A stretch of DNA of 64,000 bases from Pseudomonas sp. CFBP13508 (lineage in GTDB: Bacteria > Pseudomonadota > Gammaproteobacteria > Pseudomonadales > Pseudomonadaceae). The stretch is from the NCBI RefSeq assembly GCF_005233515.1, contig NZ_QFZZ01000009.1, forward strand, positions 208,490-272,489, given 5' to 3'. The translations under genes were made by a program, and so were the position numbers. Positions 18,785 to 25,719 of this stretch are shown one piece after another; position 1 is the first letter of the stretch; every line of letters begins with the position of its first letter. The notes below the pieces were generated by a model, which saw only the letters and a program-made list of their open reading frames with translations, was not told where the DNA came from and searched no databases.

Positions 18785-18913
18785 GTGGCGAGGGGATTTA
18801 TCCCCGCTCGGCTGCGCAGCAGTCGCGAAGTCGGAATTTCAATTTAACTGGCATATCAATGTGCAAGGTTTGGGGCTGCTGGGCAGCCCAGCGGGGATAA
18901 ATCCCCTCGCCAC
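18785..18913. repeat. 129-bp inverted-repeat element, GTGGCGAGGGG family
   Basis: Arms GTGGCGAGGGGATTTATCCC and their reverse complement flank about 80 bp that carry smaller palindromes. It is a different repeat family from the REP doublets. It holds no coding sequence and lies between the rmf terminator and the end of pyrD. Confidence 0.85.
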
Positions 18914-18940
18914 AAAGGCCCCCCAACGCCTCGGCAATCC

Positions 18941-19960
18941 TCAGCGCAACGCGGCGATCGCATCCACCGATTCACGAATCAGCGCCGGGCCTTTGTAGAT
19001 GAAGCCCGAATAGATCTGCACCAGGCTTGCACCGGCCGTGATCTTCTCCGCCGCGTGCTTGCCCTCGGTAATCCCGCCCGCGGCAATGATCGGCAAACGC
19101 CCGGCCAATTCGCCCGCCAGCACTTTCACGGTATGGGTGCTCTTCTCACGCACTGGCGCGCCGGACAGACCGCCCGCCTCGTCGCCATGCTCCATGCCTT
19201 CAACACCGACACGGCTCAAAGTCGTATTGGTGGCGATGACCGCGTCCATGCCGGTTTCGATCAATGCCTGGGCAACCTGCGCAGTCTCTTCGTCGGTCAT
19301 GTCCGGCGCGATCTTGATCGCCAGCGGCACATGCTTGCCGTGACGCAGGGCCAGTTCGGCGCGACGGGTGGCCAGATCCGCGAGCAATTGCTTGAGCGAG
19401 TCACCGAACTGCAGGCTGCGCAAGCCCGGGGTATTCGGCGAACTGACGTTGACGGTGACGTAGCTGGCGTGGGCGTAGACCTTGTCCAGGCAGATCAGGT
19501 AATCGTCGACCGCACGCTCGACCGGTGTGTCGAAGTTCTTGCCGATATTGATCCCCAGCACGCCCTGGTATTTCGCCGCAGCGACCCGCGCCAGCAGGTT
19601 ATCCACGCCAAGGTTGTTGAAGCCCATGCGGTTGATGATCGCCTCGGCTTCCGGCAGGCGGAAGATTCGTGGTTTCGGGTTACCCGGCTGCGGACGCGGG
19701 GTCACGGTGCCGATTTCGACAAAACCGAAACCCAGTTGCGCAAAGCCATCGATAGCCGCGCCGTTCTTGTCCAGGCCTGCCGCCAGCCCCACCGGGTTCG
19801 GGAACTCCAGCCCCATGACGGTCACCGGCATTTTCGCCGGCGCCTTGCACAGCAAGCCGTTGAGGCCCAAACGTCCACCCGCGCCGATCAGATCCAGCGA
19901 CAGATCGTGGGAGGTTTCCGGGGAAAGTTTGAACAACAGCTGACGGGCCAGGGTGTACAT
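18941..19960 (-). CDS. pyrD: dihydroorotate dehydrogenase (quinone), class 2
   Basis: A 339-residue FMN enzyme that oxidises dihydroorotate to orotate and passes electrons to membrane quinone, the fourth step of pyrimidine synthesis. The N-terminal helix region (YTLARQLLFKLSPE) is the membrane-associating, quinone-tunnel part of class 2 enzymes. NPVGLAAGLDKNG, NRMGFNN and NVSSPNTPGLR, with the active-site serine, and the C-terminal phosphate-binding GGI and GASLVQIYS segments are present. The ATG at 19960 is preferred over an upstream extension without conservation. Confidence 0.96.
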   Translation of the reverse strand: MYTLARQLLFKLSPETSHDLSLDLIGAGGRLGLNGLLCKAPAKMPVTVMGLEFPNPVGLAAGLDKNGAAIDGFAQLGFGFVEIGTVTPRPQPGNPKPRIFRLPEAEAIINRMGFNNLGVDNLLARVAAAKYQGVLGINIGKNFDTPVERAVDDYLICLDKVYAHASYVTVNVSSPNTPGLRSLQFGDSLKQLLADLATRRAELALRHGKHVPLAIKIAPDMTDEETAQVAQALIETGMDAVIATNTTLSRVGVEGMEHGDEAGGLSGAPVREKSTHTVKVLAGELAGRLPIIAAGGITEGKHAAEKITAGASLVQIYSGFIYKGPALIRESVDAIAALR

Positions 19961-20049
19961 GGGCGGCAATGACTCGGGCGGCGAAAAGAGGCGGCGATTA
20001 TAGCCGGGCATCGTCCCCCGGCGCGAGGCGCCTGTACGAATCAGGCGAC

Positions 20050-20065
20050 TGGCATATGCCTTGCA
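20050..20065 (+). promoter_or_regulatory. sigma-54 promoter of nasS-nasT
   Basis: TGGCAT-N5-TTGCA matches the -24/-12 consensus except for the last base of the -24 box, with exact 12-base GG to GC spacing. The predicted start is near 20076, seven bases before the first hexaloop hairpin. Confidence 0.7.
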
Positions 20066-20082
20066 CCACCCCGCTCATCAGT

Positions 20083-20167
20083 CTGCCGCCAATGACGGCG
20101 CGCAGGCCAGGACAATGGCGTCGTCCCCGGGTTTTGCCTGCGCAGAATCCGGGACGACGTTTTTTTT
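20083..20167 (+). promoter_or_regulatory. NasT-type (ANTAR) attenuator leader of nasS-nasT
   Basis: The first hairpin (20083-20105, one bulged base) has loop AATGAC. The second (20111-20122, only three certain pairs) has loop AATGGC. Both loops have A at position 1 and G at position 4, the ANTAR-protein recognition pattern. The second overlaps the 5' arm of a terminator: CGTCGTCCC (20119-20127) pairs perfectly with GGGACGACG (20151-20159), followed by eight Ts (20160-20167). The nasS Shine-Dalgarno follows directly. Predicted outcome: NasT binding prevents termination, so nasST would be autoregulated. Confidence 0.65.
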
Positions 20168-20177
20168 GAGGTAGCGT

Positions 20178-21389
20178 ATGAACGAAACGTCCTTGGGGCC
20201 TCTGGCCTGGGTCAATGGCAGCGATGCGCCGGAAAAGGGCGCGATCGATCTCGGCTTCATGGCGCTGAGCGACTGCGCCTCGGTGGTGGTCGCCGCCACT
20301 CAGGGCTTCGCCCAGCCCTACGGCTTGACCCTGAACCTCAAGCGGCAGGCGTCATGGGCCAACCTGCGCGACAAACTGGTCAGCGGCGAACTGGATGCCG
20401 CGCACAGCCTGTACGGACTGATTTATGCGGTGCACCTGGGCATCGGCGGCGTCGCCCCGACCGACATGGCAGTGCTGATGGGCCTGAACCAGAATGGCCA
20501 GAGCCTGAACCTGTCCCATGGTTTGCAACAGGCTGGCGTGAACAGTCCTGAAGCGCTCGATCGGCGTGTGCACCAAAGCCGCGCAAAACTGACCTTCGCC
20601 CAAACCTTCCCCACCGGCACCCATGCGATGTGGCTTTATTACTGGCTGGCGAGCCAGGGCATTCATCCGTTGCAGGACGTCGACAGCGTGGTGGTGCCGC
20701 CGCCGCAAATGGTTGCGCACCTGCAAGCCGGGCGCATCGACGGTTTTTGCGTCGGCGAACCGTGGGCGGCCAGCGCCGTGCAGCAGGATCTCGGCTTCAC
20801 CCTGGCGACCAGCCAGAGCATCTGGCCCGATCACCCGGAAAAAGTCCTCGGCTGCACCCGGGAATTCGTCGAGCAATACCCCAACACCGCGCGGGCGCTG
20901 GTCATGGCCATTCTTGAGGCCAGTCGCTTCATCGAAGAAAGCCCGGAAAACCGCCGCAGTACCGCGCAATTGCTCAGCGCCACCGAATACCTCGACACCC
21001 CCGCCGCGTGCATCGAGCCGCGTTTTATGGGTGACTACGCCGATGGCCTCGGCAATCGCTGGCAGGATCCGCATGCGCTGCGTTTTCATGGCGATGGCGA
21101 GGTCAATCTGCCCTACCTTTCCGACGGCATGTGGTTCATGACCCAGTTCCGTCGCTGGGGTCTGTTGCGCGAGGATCCGGATTATCTGGCCGTCGCCCGC
21201 CAGGTTCAGCGTCTGGATCTGTATCGCGAGGCAGCCAGCGCTGTCGGTATTGCGGCTTCGCACGCCGACCTGCGCAGCAGCCAGTTGCTCGACGGCAAGG
21301 TCTGGGACGGCAGCGATCCGGCGGGCTATGCGCGCAGTTTCAAACTGCATGCCCTGAACGACACCGCCCCGCTTCTCGCCCAGCGCTGA
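20178..21389 (+). CDS. nasS: cytosolic nitrate/nitrite sensor NasS
   Basis: A 403-residue protein of the NrtA/CmpA substrate-binding family (IDLGFMALSDCASVVVAATQGF, HSLYGLIYAVHLG, PTGTHAMWLYYWLA, GFCVGEPWAA). It has no signal peptide or lipobox, unlike the transport versions, and sits 15 bases before nasT. This is the arrangement of NasS, which binds NasT and releases it when nitrate or nitrite is bound. The ATG at 20178 has GAGG seven bases upstream and lies directly after the leader terminator. Confidence 0.92.
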   Translation: MNETSLGPLAWVNGSDAPEKGAIDLGFMALSDCASVVVAATQGFAQPYGLTLNLKRQASWANLRDKLVSGELDAAHSLYGLIYAVHLGIGGVAPTDMAVLMGLNQNGQSLNLSHGLQQAGVNSPEALDRRVHQSRAKLTFAQTFPTGTHAMWLYYWLASQGIHPLQDVDSVVVPPPQMVAHLQAGRIDGFCVGEPWAASAVQQDLGFTLATSQSIWPDHPEKVLGCTREFVEQYPNTARALVMAILEASRFIEESPENRRSTAQLLSATEYLDTPAACIEPRFMGDYADGLGNRWQDPHALRFHGDGEVNLPYLSDGMWFMTQFRRWGLLREDPDYLAVARQVQRLDLYREAASAVGIAASHADLRSSQLLDGKVWDGSDPAGYARSFKLHALNDTAPLLAQR

Positions 21390-21404
21390 CAGGAGACCGC
21401 GAAC

Positions 21405-21980
21405 ATGTTGCGCATTCTGCTGATCAACGACACCGCGAAAAAAGTCGGACGCCTGAAAGCGGCGCTGACCGAGGCCGGCTTCGAGGTAATCGACGAGTCC
21501 GGCCTGACCATCGACCTGCCGGCGCGCGTCGAAACGGTGCGCCCGGACGTGATCCTGATCGATACCGAGTCACCGAGCCGCGATGTCATGGAGCAAGTGG
21601 TGCTGGTCAGCCGCGACCAGCCCCGGCCGATCGTGATGTTTACCGACGAACATGACCCGGGGGTGATGCGTCAGGCGATCAAATCCGGGGTCAGTGCCTA
21701 CATCGTCGAAGGCATTCACGCACAACGGTTGCAGCCGATTCTCGACGTGGCGATGGCGCGCTTCGAGAGTGACCAGGCCCTGCGCGCGCAATTGCAGGCC
21801 CGTGACCAGCAACTGGCCGAGCGCAAGCGCATTGAGCTGGCCAAGGGTTTGCTGATGAAGATGAAGGACTGCAACGAGGAAGAGGCCTATACGCTGATGC
21901 GCCGCCAGGCCATGAGCCGCCAGCAGAAGCTGATTCAGGTGGCGGAGCAGATCATTGCCATGAGTGAGTTGCTGGGCTGA
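21405..21980 (+). CDS. nasT: ANTAR-domain transcription antiterminator NasT
   Basis: A 191-residue protein with an N-terminal pseudo-receiver (RILLINDTAKK; VILIDTESPSRDVMEQV; PIVMFTD) and a C-terminal ANTAR RNA-binding domain at about 130-188 (ERKRIELAKGLLMKMKDCNEEEAYTLMRRQAMSR, written in two adjoining segments in the family alignment). ANTAR proteins bind pairs of hairpins with six-base loops and stop terminators forming. Three leaders of that form precede nasS, nasA and nirB here. A good ribosome site (AGGAG) precedes ATG at 21405. Confidence 0.94.
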   Translation: MLRILLINDTAKKVGRLKAALTEAGFEVIDESGLTIDLPARVETVRPDVILIDTESPSRDVMEQVVLVSRDQPRPIVMFTDEHDPGVMRQAIKSGVSAYIVEGIHAQRLQPILDVAMARFESDQALRAQLQARDQQLAERKRIELAKGLLMKMKDCNEEEAYTLMRRQAMSRQQKLIQVAEQIIAMSELLG

Positions 21981-22002
21981 AATTTTCGCTGCAAATCAAG
22001 AG

Positions 22003-22180
22003 CCCCTCACCCTAGCCCTCTCCCGGAGGGAGAGGGGACCGACCGCGTTGTCTTGCGCTGTCCGCCGACCTGAACGACCGAGTCGATTATGGATTCACTC
22101 GAAATCGTTCAGATCGGCAAATGATTCGGCCATCCCCCGCTCGGTTCCCTCTCCCTCTGGGAGAGGGCTAGGGTGAGGGG
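22003..22180. repeat. 178-bp inverted-repeat element, CCCTCACCC family (copy b)
   Basis: Outer arms CCCCTCACCCTAGCCCTC... and perfect reverse complement ...GAGGGCTAGGGTGAGGGG. It ends 19 bases before the sigma-54 box of nasA, in the place where activator sites would be expected. It holds no gene. Confidence 0.87.
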
Positions 22181-22198
22181 CTTTTGCTTTTCAGCTGT

Positions 22199-22214
22199 TG
22201 GCACAAATCTCGCT
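22199..22214 (+). promoter_or_regulatory. sigma-54 promoter of nasA
   Basis: TGGCACA-AATC-TCGCT has a perfect -24 box and a one-mismatch -12 box in the correct spacing. The predicted start near 22225 lies four bases before the first hexaloop hairpin of the leader. Confidence 0.65.
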
Positions 22215-22228
22215 AAGTAAACCGCACA

Positions 22229-22312
22229 GGTAACCAACGGCGGTTGCCCCACCTACGACAAAGACGTCGCTCACCCCGTTCGCCCCTCGGCGAACCAGGT
22301 AGCGGCGTTTTT
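22229..22312 (+). promoter_or_regulatory. NasT-type (ANTAR) attenuator leader of nasA
   Basis: Hairpin 1 (22229-22248) is GGTAACC, loop AACGGC, GGTTGCC. Hairpin 2 (22256-22269) is CGAC, loop AAAGAC, GTCG. Both loops have A1 and G4. Hairpin 2 shares bases with the 5' arm of a terminator: CGTCGCT (22265-22271) pairs with AGCGGCG (22301-22307) around an inner GTTCGCC/GGCGAAC stem, then five Ts and a second T run. About 100 bases of leader remain before the nasA ATG. Confidence 0.75.
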
Positions 22313-22411
22313 GCGTTTTGGCCCCACAGAGCGGGGCCGGTGGTGCGGCCGTGAGGCGCTCCACCTGCTGTGCATGACTCCTTTCGAGACTCTTTTCAGC
22401 CGAGGTGCGCG

Positions 22412-23623
22412 ATGAATTCAAGCTTCTGGAAATCCGGCCATACCCCGACCCTGTTCGCGGCCTTCCTGTATTTCGACCTGAGCTTCATGGTCTGGTACCT
22501 GCTCGGCCCGCTGGCGGTGCAGATTGCCGCCGACCTGCACCTGACCACCCAGCAGCGCGGCCTCGTCGTTGCCACGCCAATTCTCGCCGGCGCGGTGTTG
22601 CGCTTCGCCATGGGCATGCTCGCTGATCGCTTGTCGCCGAAGACCGCCGGGCTGATCGGTCAGGTCATCGTCATCTGCGCACTGTTCGGCGCCTGGAAAC
22701 TGGGTATCCACACTTATGAACAAGCGCTGATCCTCGGCCTGTTCCTCGGCATGGCCGGCGCGTCGTTCGCCGTGGCCCTGCCGCTGGCCTCGCAGTGGTA
22801 CCCGCCAGAGCATCAGGGCAAAGCCATGGGCATCGCCGGTGCGGGCAATTCCGGCACCGTGTTCGCCGCGCTGCTGGCGCCAGTGATTGCCGCTGCTTTC
22901 GGCTGGAGCAATGTCTTCGGGTTCGCCCTGATCCCGCTGATCCTGACTTTGGTGTTGTTCGCCTTGTTGGCAAAAAACGCCCCGCAGCGGCCAAAACCGA
23001 AAGCCATGGCCGACTACTTCAAGGCCCTCGGTGATCGCGACAGCTGGTGGTTCATGTTTTTCTACAGCGTCACCTTCGGCGGTTTCATCGGCCTGGCCAG
23101 TGCCCTGCCCGGTTACTTCAACGATCAATACGGTCTGAGCCCGGTAACCGCCGGCTACTACACCGCTGCCTGCGTGTTCGGCGGCAGCTTGATGCGGCCG
23201 TTGGGTGGCGCGCTGGCCGATCGCTTCGGCGGCATCCGCACTTTGCTGGCGATGTACACCGTCGCCGCCATCTGCATCGCCGCCGTCGGCTTCAACCTGC
23301 CAAGTTCCTACGCGGCGCTGGCGCTTTTCGTTTGCACCATGCTCGGCCTGGGCGCAGGCAACGGTGCGGTTTTCCAACTGGTGCCGCAGCGTTTTCGTCT
23401 GGAGATCGGCGTGATGACCGGGCTGATCGGCATGGCCGGCGGGATCGGCGGCTTCGCTCTGGCGGCCGGAATGGGCGCGATCAAGCAAAGCACCGGCAGT
23501 TATCAACTGGCGCTGTGGTTGTTCGCCAGCCTCGGTGTGCTGGCGTGGTTTGGCCTGCACGGCGTCAAGCGTCGCTGGAGAACCACCTGGGGTTCGGCGG
23601 CGGTGACAGCGGCGCGGGTCTGA
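22412..23623 (+). CDS. nasA: MFS nitrate/nitrite importer
   Basis: A 403-residue major-facilitator transporter of the nitrate/nitrite porter family with about 12 membrane helices. The two nitrate signatures are recognisable: GIAGAGNSGTVFAALLAP near residue 140 and GLGAGNGAVFQLVP near 316. It imports nitrate for the reductases encoded downstream. The ATG at 22412 has GAGGTG eight bases upstream; the in-frame ATG at 22370 lies in the leader and would add 14 unconserved residues. Seven bases separate it from the next gene. Confidence 0.93.
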   Translation: MNSSFWKSGHTPTLFAAFLYFDLSFMVWYLLGPLAVQIAADLHLTTQQRGLVVATPILAGAVLRFAMGMLADRLSPKTAGLIGQVIVICALFGAWKLGIHTYEQALILGLFLGMAGASFAVALPLASQWYPPEHQGKAMGIAGAGNSGTVFAALLAPVIAAAFGWSNVFGFALIPLILTLVLFALLAKNAPQRPKPKAMADYFKALGDRDSWWFMFFYSVTFGGFIGLASALPGYFNDQYGLSPVTAGYYTAACVFGGSLMRPLGGALADRFGGIRTLLAMYTVAAICIAAVGFNLPSSYAALALFVCTMLGLGAGNGAVFQLVPQRFRLEIGVMTGLIGMAGGIGGFALAAGMGAIKQSTGSYQLALWLFASLGVLAWFGLHGVKRRWRTTWGSAAVTAARV

Positions 23624-23630
23624 GGCCCCA

Positions 23631-25301
23631 ATGGCGCTGCAACTGAGCTTCGCCGAAGCCAGTGCCACCGGCCCGCGCGTGGAGAATCAGGACGCCCTGC
23701 GTTCGGTGACACCGGCGCCGGCACTGGCGCTGAGCAAGGGCTTTCTATTCGCCATCGCCGACGGCGTCAGCCAGTGCGCCGATGGCGGCCTCGCCGCGCG
23801 TTCGACCTTGCAGGCGCTGGCGCTGGACTACTACGCGACGCCGGAAACCTGGAGCGTGGCCCAGGCGCTGGATCGCCTGCTGCTCGCGCAAAATCGCTGG
23901 CTGCAGGCCAACGGCGGTGGGCAACCGCTGCTGACCACGGTCAGCGCGCTGGTGATGCGCGGTCGACGCTTCACCCTCGCCCACGTCGGCGATTGCCGGG
24001 TCTATCGCTGGCACGCCGAGCGCTTGCAGCGCATCAGCGAGGATCACGTCTGGGAACAACCGGGCATGCAGCATGTGCTCAAGCGTGCGCTCGGGCTCGA
24101 TCAACATCTGGTGCTGGATTTCCTCGACGGCGAACTGCGTGAGGGCGAAAGCTTCGTTCTGCTCAGCGACGGCGTCTGGTCGACCCTGGGCGATACCGCG
24201 ATCGCCGCGATTCTGCGTGATCAAGCGGATCTGCCCAGCGCGGCGCAAACCTTGGTCAACGCCGCGCATCTGGCCGGCAGTCAGGACAACGCCAGTGCCC
24301 TGCTGGTGCGCGTCGATGCGCTGGGCGAAGCGAGCATTGGCGATGCGCTGGTGCAATTGCAGCAATGGCCACTGCCGCCAACGCTGAAACCCGGGCAAGC
24401 GTTTGAAGGCTGGCAGGTGCAAGGCATCATCGGCCAGAGCCAGCAATCATTGCTGTATCGCGTGCTCGATAGTCAGGGCCAGCCTTGGCTGTTGAAGACC
24501 TTGCCGACGCGCCTGGCCGACGATCCGCAAGCCGGGCAGGCGCTGCTGTCGGAAGAATGGTTCCTCAAGCGCGTGGCCGGCCGGCATTTTCCGCAAATCC
24601 ATGCCTGCACTCAGCGTCAACATTTGTATTACGTCATGCGCGAATACGCCGGGACGACGCTGGCCGACGTGTTTCAACACAGCGGCCCGTTGCCTTTGGC
24701 GCAGTGGCAGGACATCGCCGAGCGCCTGTTGCGCGCGGTCGGGTTGCTGCATCGACGGCAAATTCTGCATCGCGACATCAAGCCGCAAAACCTGTTGCTG
24801 GGGGATGACGGCGAGCTGCGCCTGCTGGATTTCGGCTTGGCTTATTGCCCGGGACTGTCGGAGGACGCGCCGTCGACCCTGCCGGGAACGCCTAGTTTCA
24901 TCGCCCCGGAAGCGTTTCGCGGCGAACCACCGAGTGCACAGCAGGATTTGTATTCTGTCGGTGTCACTCTCTATTACCTGCTCACCGGGCATTTTCCCTA
25001 CGGCGAAATCGAAGCATTCCAGCGGCCCCGATTTGGCGTACCGGTGAATGCCAGTCGCTATCGCCCGGACCTGCCGGAATGGCTGGCGCAAAGTCTGGAA
25101 CGCGGCGTCGCCGCCGATCCGCAGCAACGCTTTGAAACCGCTGAAGAGTGGCTGCTGGTGCTGGAACAGGGTGAGCGGCAAAGTTTGAGTGTGCGGCCCC
25201 GGCCTTTACTCGAGCGGGAGCCGTTGAAGGTCTGGCGGACCATGGCGTTGGTGGCGTTGCTGGGGAATGTGGTGCTGCTGGTTTTGTTGTTTCACAGTTA
25301 A
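23631..25301 (+). CDS. PP2C phosphatase - Ser/Thr kinase fusion, C-terminal membrane anchor
   Basis: A 556-residue two-domain signalling protein. Residues about 1-230 form a PP2C-type phosphatase with metal-binding aspartates in FAIADGVSQ, LAHVGDCRVYRW, LLSDGVW and SQDNASALL. Residues about 265-520 form a eukaryotic-like kinase with HRDIKPQNLLL near 378, LLDFGLAYC near 400 and PGTPSFIAPEAF. The glycine loop is degenerate (IIGQSQQSLLYR). A single membrane helix (ALVALLGNVVLLVLLF) ends the protein, so both domains face the cytoplasm. It lies between nasA and nirB and is probably co-transcribed. Its substrate is unknown. Confidence 0.9.
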   Translation: MALQLSFAEASATGPRVENQDALRSVTPAPALALSKGFLFAIADGVSQCADGGLAARSTLQALALDYYATPETWSVAQALDRLLLAQNRWLQANGGGQPLLTTVSALVMRGRRFTLAHVGDCRVYRWHAERLQRISEDHVWEQPGMQHVLKRALGLDQHLVLDFLDGELREGESFVLLSDGVWSTLGDTAIAAILRDQADLPSAAQTLVNAAHLAGSQDNASALLVRVDALGEASIGDALVQLQQWPLPPTLKPGQAFEGWQVQGIIGQSQQSLLYRVLDSQGQPWLLKTLPTRLADDPQAGQALLSEEWFLKRVAGRHFPQIHACTQRQHLYYVMREYAGTTLADVFQHSGPLPLAQWQDIAERLLRAVGLLHRRQILHRDIKPQNLLLGDDGELRLLDFGLAYCPGLSEDAPSTLPGTPSFIAPEAFRGEPPSAQQDLYSVGVTLYYLLTGHFPYGEIEAFQRPRFGVPVNASRYRPDLPEWLAQSLERGVAADPQQRFETAEEWLLVLEQGERQSLSVRPRPLLEREPLKVWRTMALVALLGNVVLLVLLFHS

Positions 25302-25316
25302 ACCGCGCCGCGCCAT

Positions 25317-25389
25317 TCGCGAGCAGGCTCGCTCCCACAGGGAATTTGTGTCGTTCGCAGACACCTTGTGGAAGCGAGCCTGCTCGCGA
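25317..25389. repeat. REP doublet, inside-out type (copy 5)
   Basis: TCGCGA-outside doublet with a 29-base centre and one substitution in the right arm (GTGGAAGCG). Lies between the kinase stop and the nirB promoter. Confidence 0.88.
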
Positions 25390-25517
25390 AGGCATTCGGC
25401 GTCACACTGCATAACCCCAAGAATTAACGCGCCACGAACGAGCAACACGCCTCGATTCGGTGCAAAAAAACCTCCTGTCACAACCCCAATCCCCAATAAA
25501 TCCGCGTCCACCCAAGT

Positions 25518-25534
25518 TGGCACAACCACTGCAT
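25518..25534 (+). promoter_or_regulatory. sigma-54 promoter of nirB
   Basis: TGGCACA-ACCA-CTGCA has a perfect -24 box, and CTGCA differs from the -12 consensus at one base, with correct spacing. The predicted start is near 25544. It gives nirB-nirD-nitrate reductase-cobA a promoter independent of nasA. Confidence 0.7.
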
Positions 25535-25562
25535 TACCCTTTTCACCATACATAAAGCCCAA

Positions 25563-25649
25563 CCTTCAACGACGAAGGCTGCGCTTCCCGAGAGAACGGG
25601 ACAAGGACAAAGGCGTCCTCGCTAGGCAACTAGCGGGACGCCTTTTTTT
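25563..25649 (+). promoter_or_regulatory. NasT-type (ANTAR) attenuator leader of nirB with three hexaloop hairpins
   Basis: Hairpin 1 (25563-25578): CCTTC, loop AACGAC, GAAGG. Hairpin 2 (25586-25601): TCCCG, loop AGAGAA, CGGGA. Hairpin 3 (25604-25619): AGGAC, loop AAAGGC, GTCCT. All three loops have A1 and G4. Hairpin 3 overlaps the terminator 5' arm: AGGCGTCC (25611-25618) pairs with GGACGCCT (25636-25643) around a CGCTAG-GCAA-CTAGCG stem, followed by seven Ts. Known ANTAR sites use two such hairpins, so the third is unusual. Confidence 0.78.
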
Positions 25650-25719
25650 GTTTGCGCAAAATTTGTCGAGCAAGGCCCGACGGCCCACCAGAGGCCAGCC
25701 GCAGCTCCCGGAGAACCTG

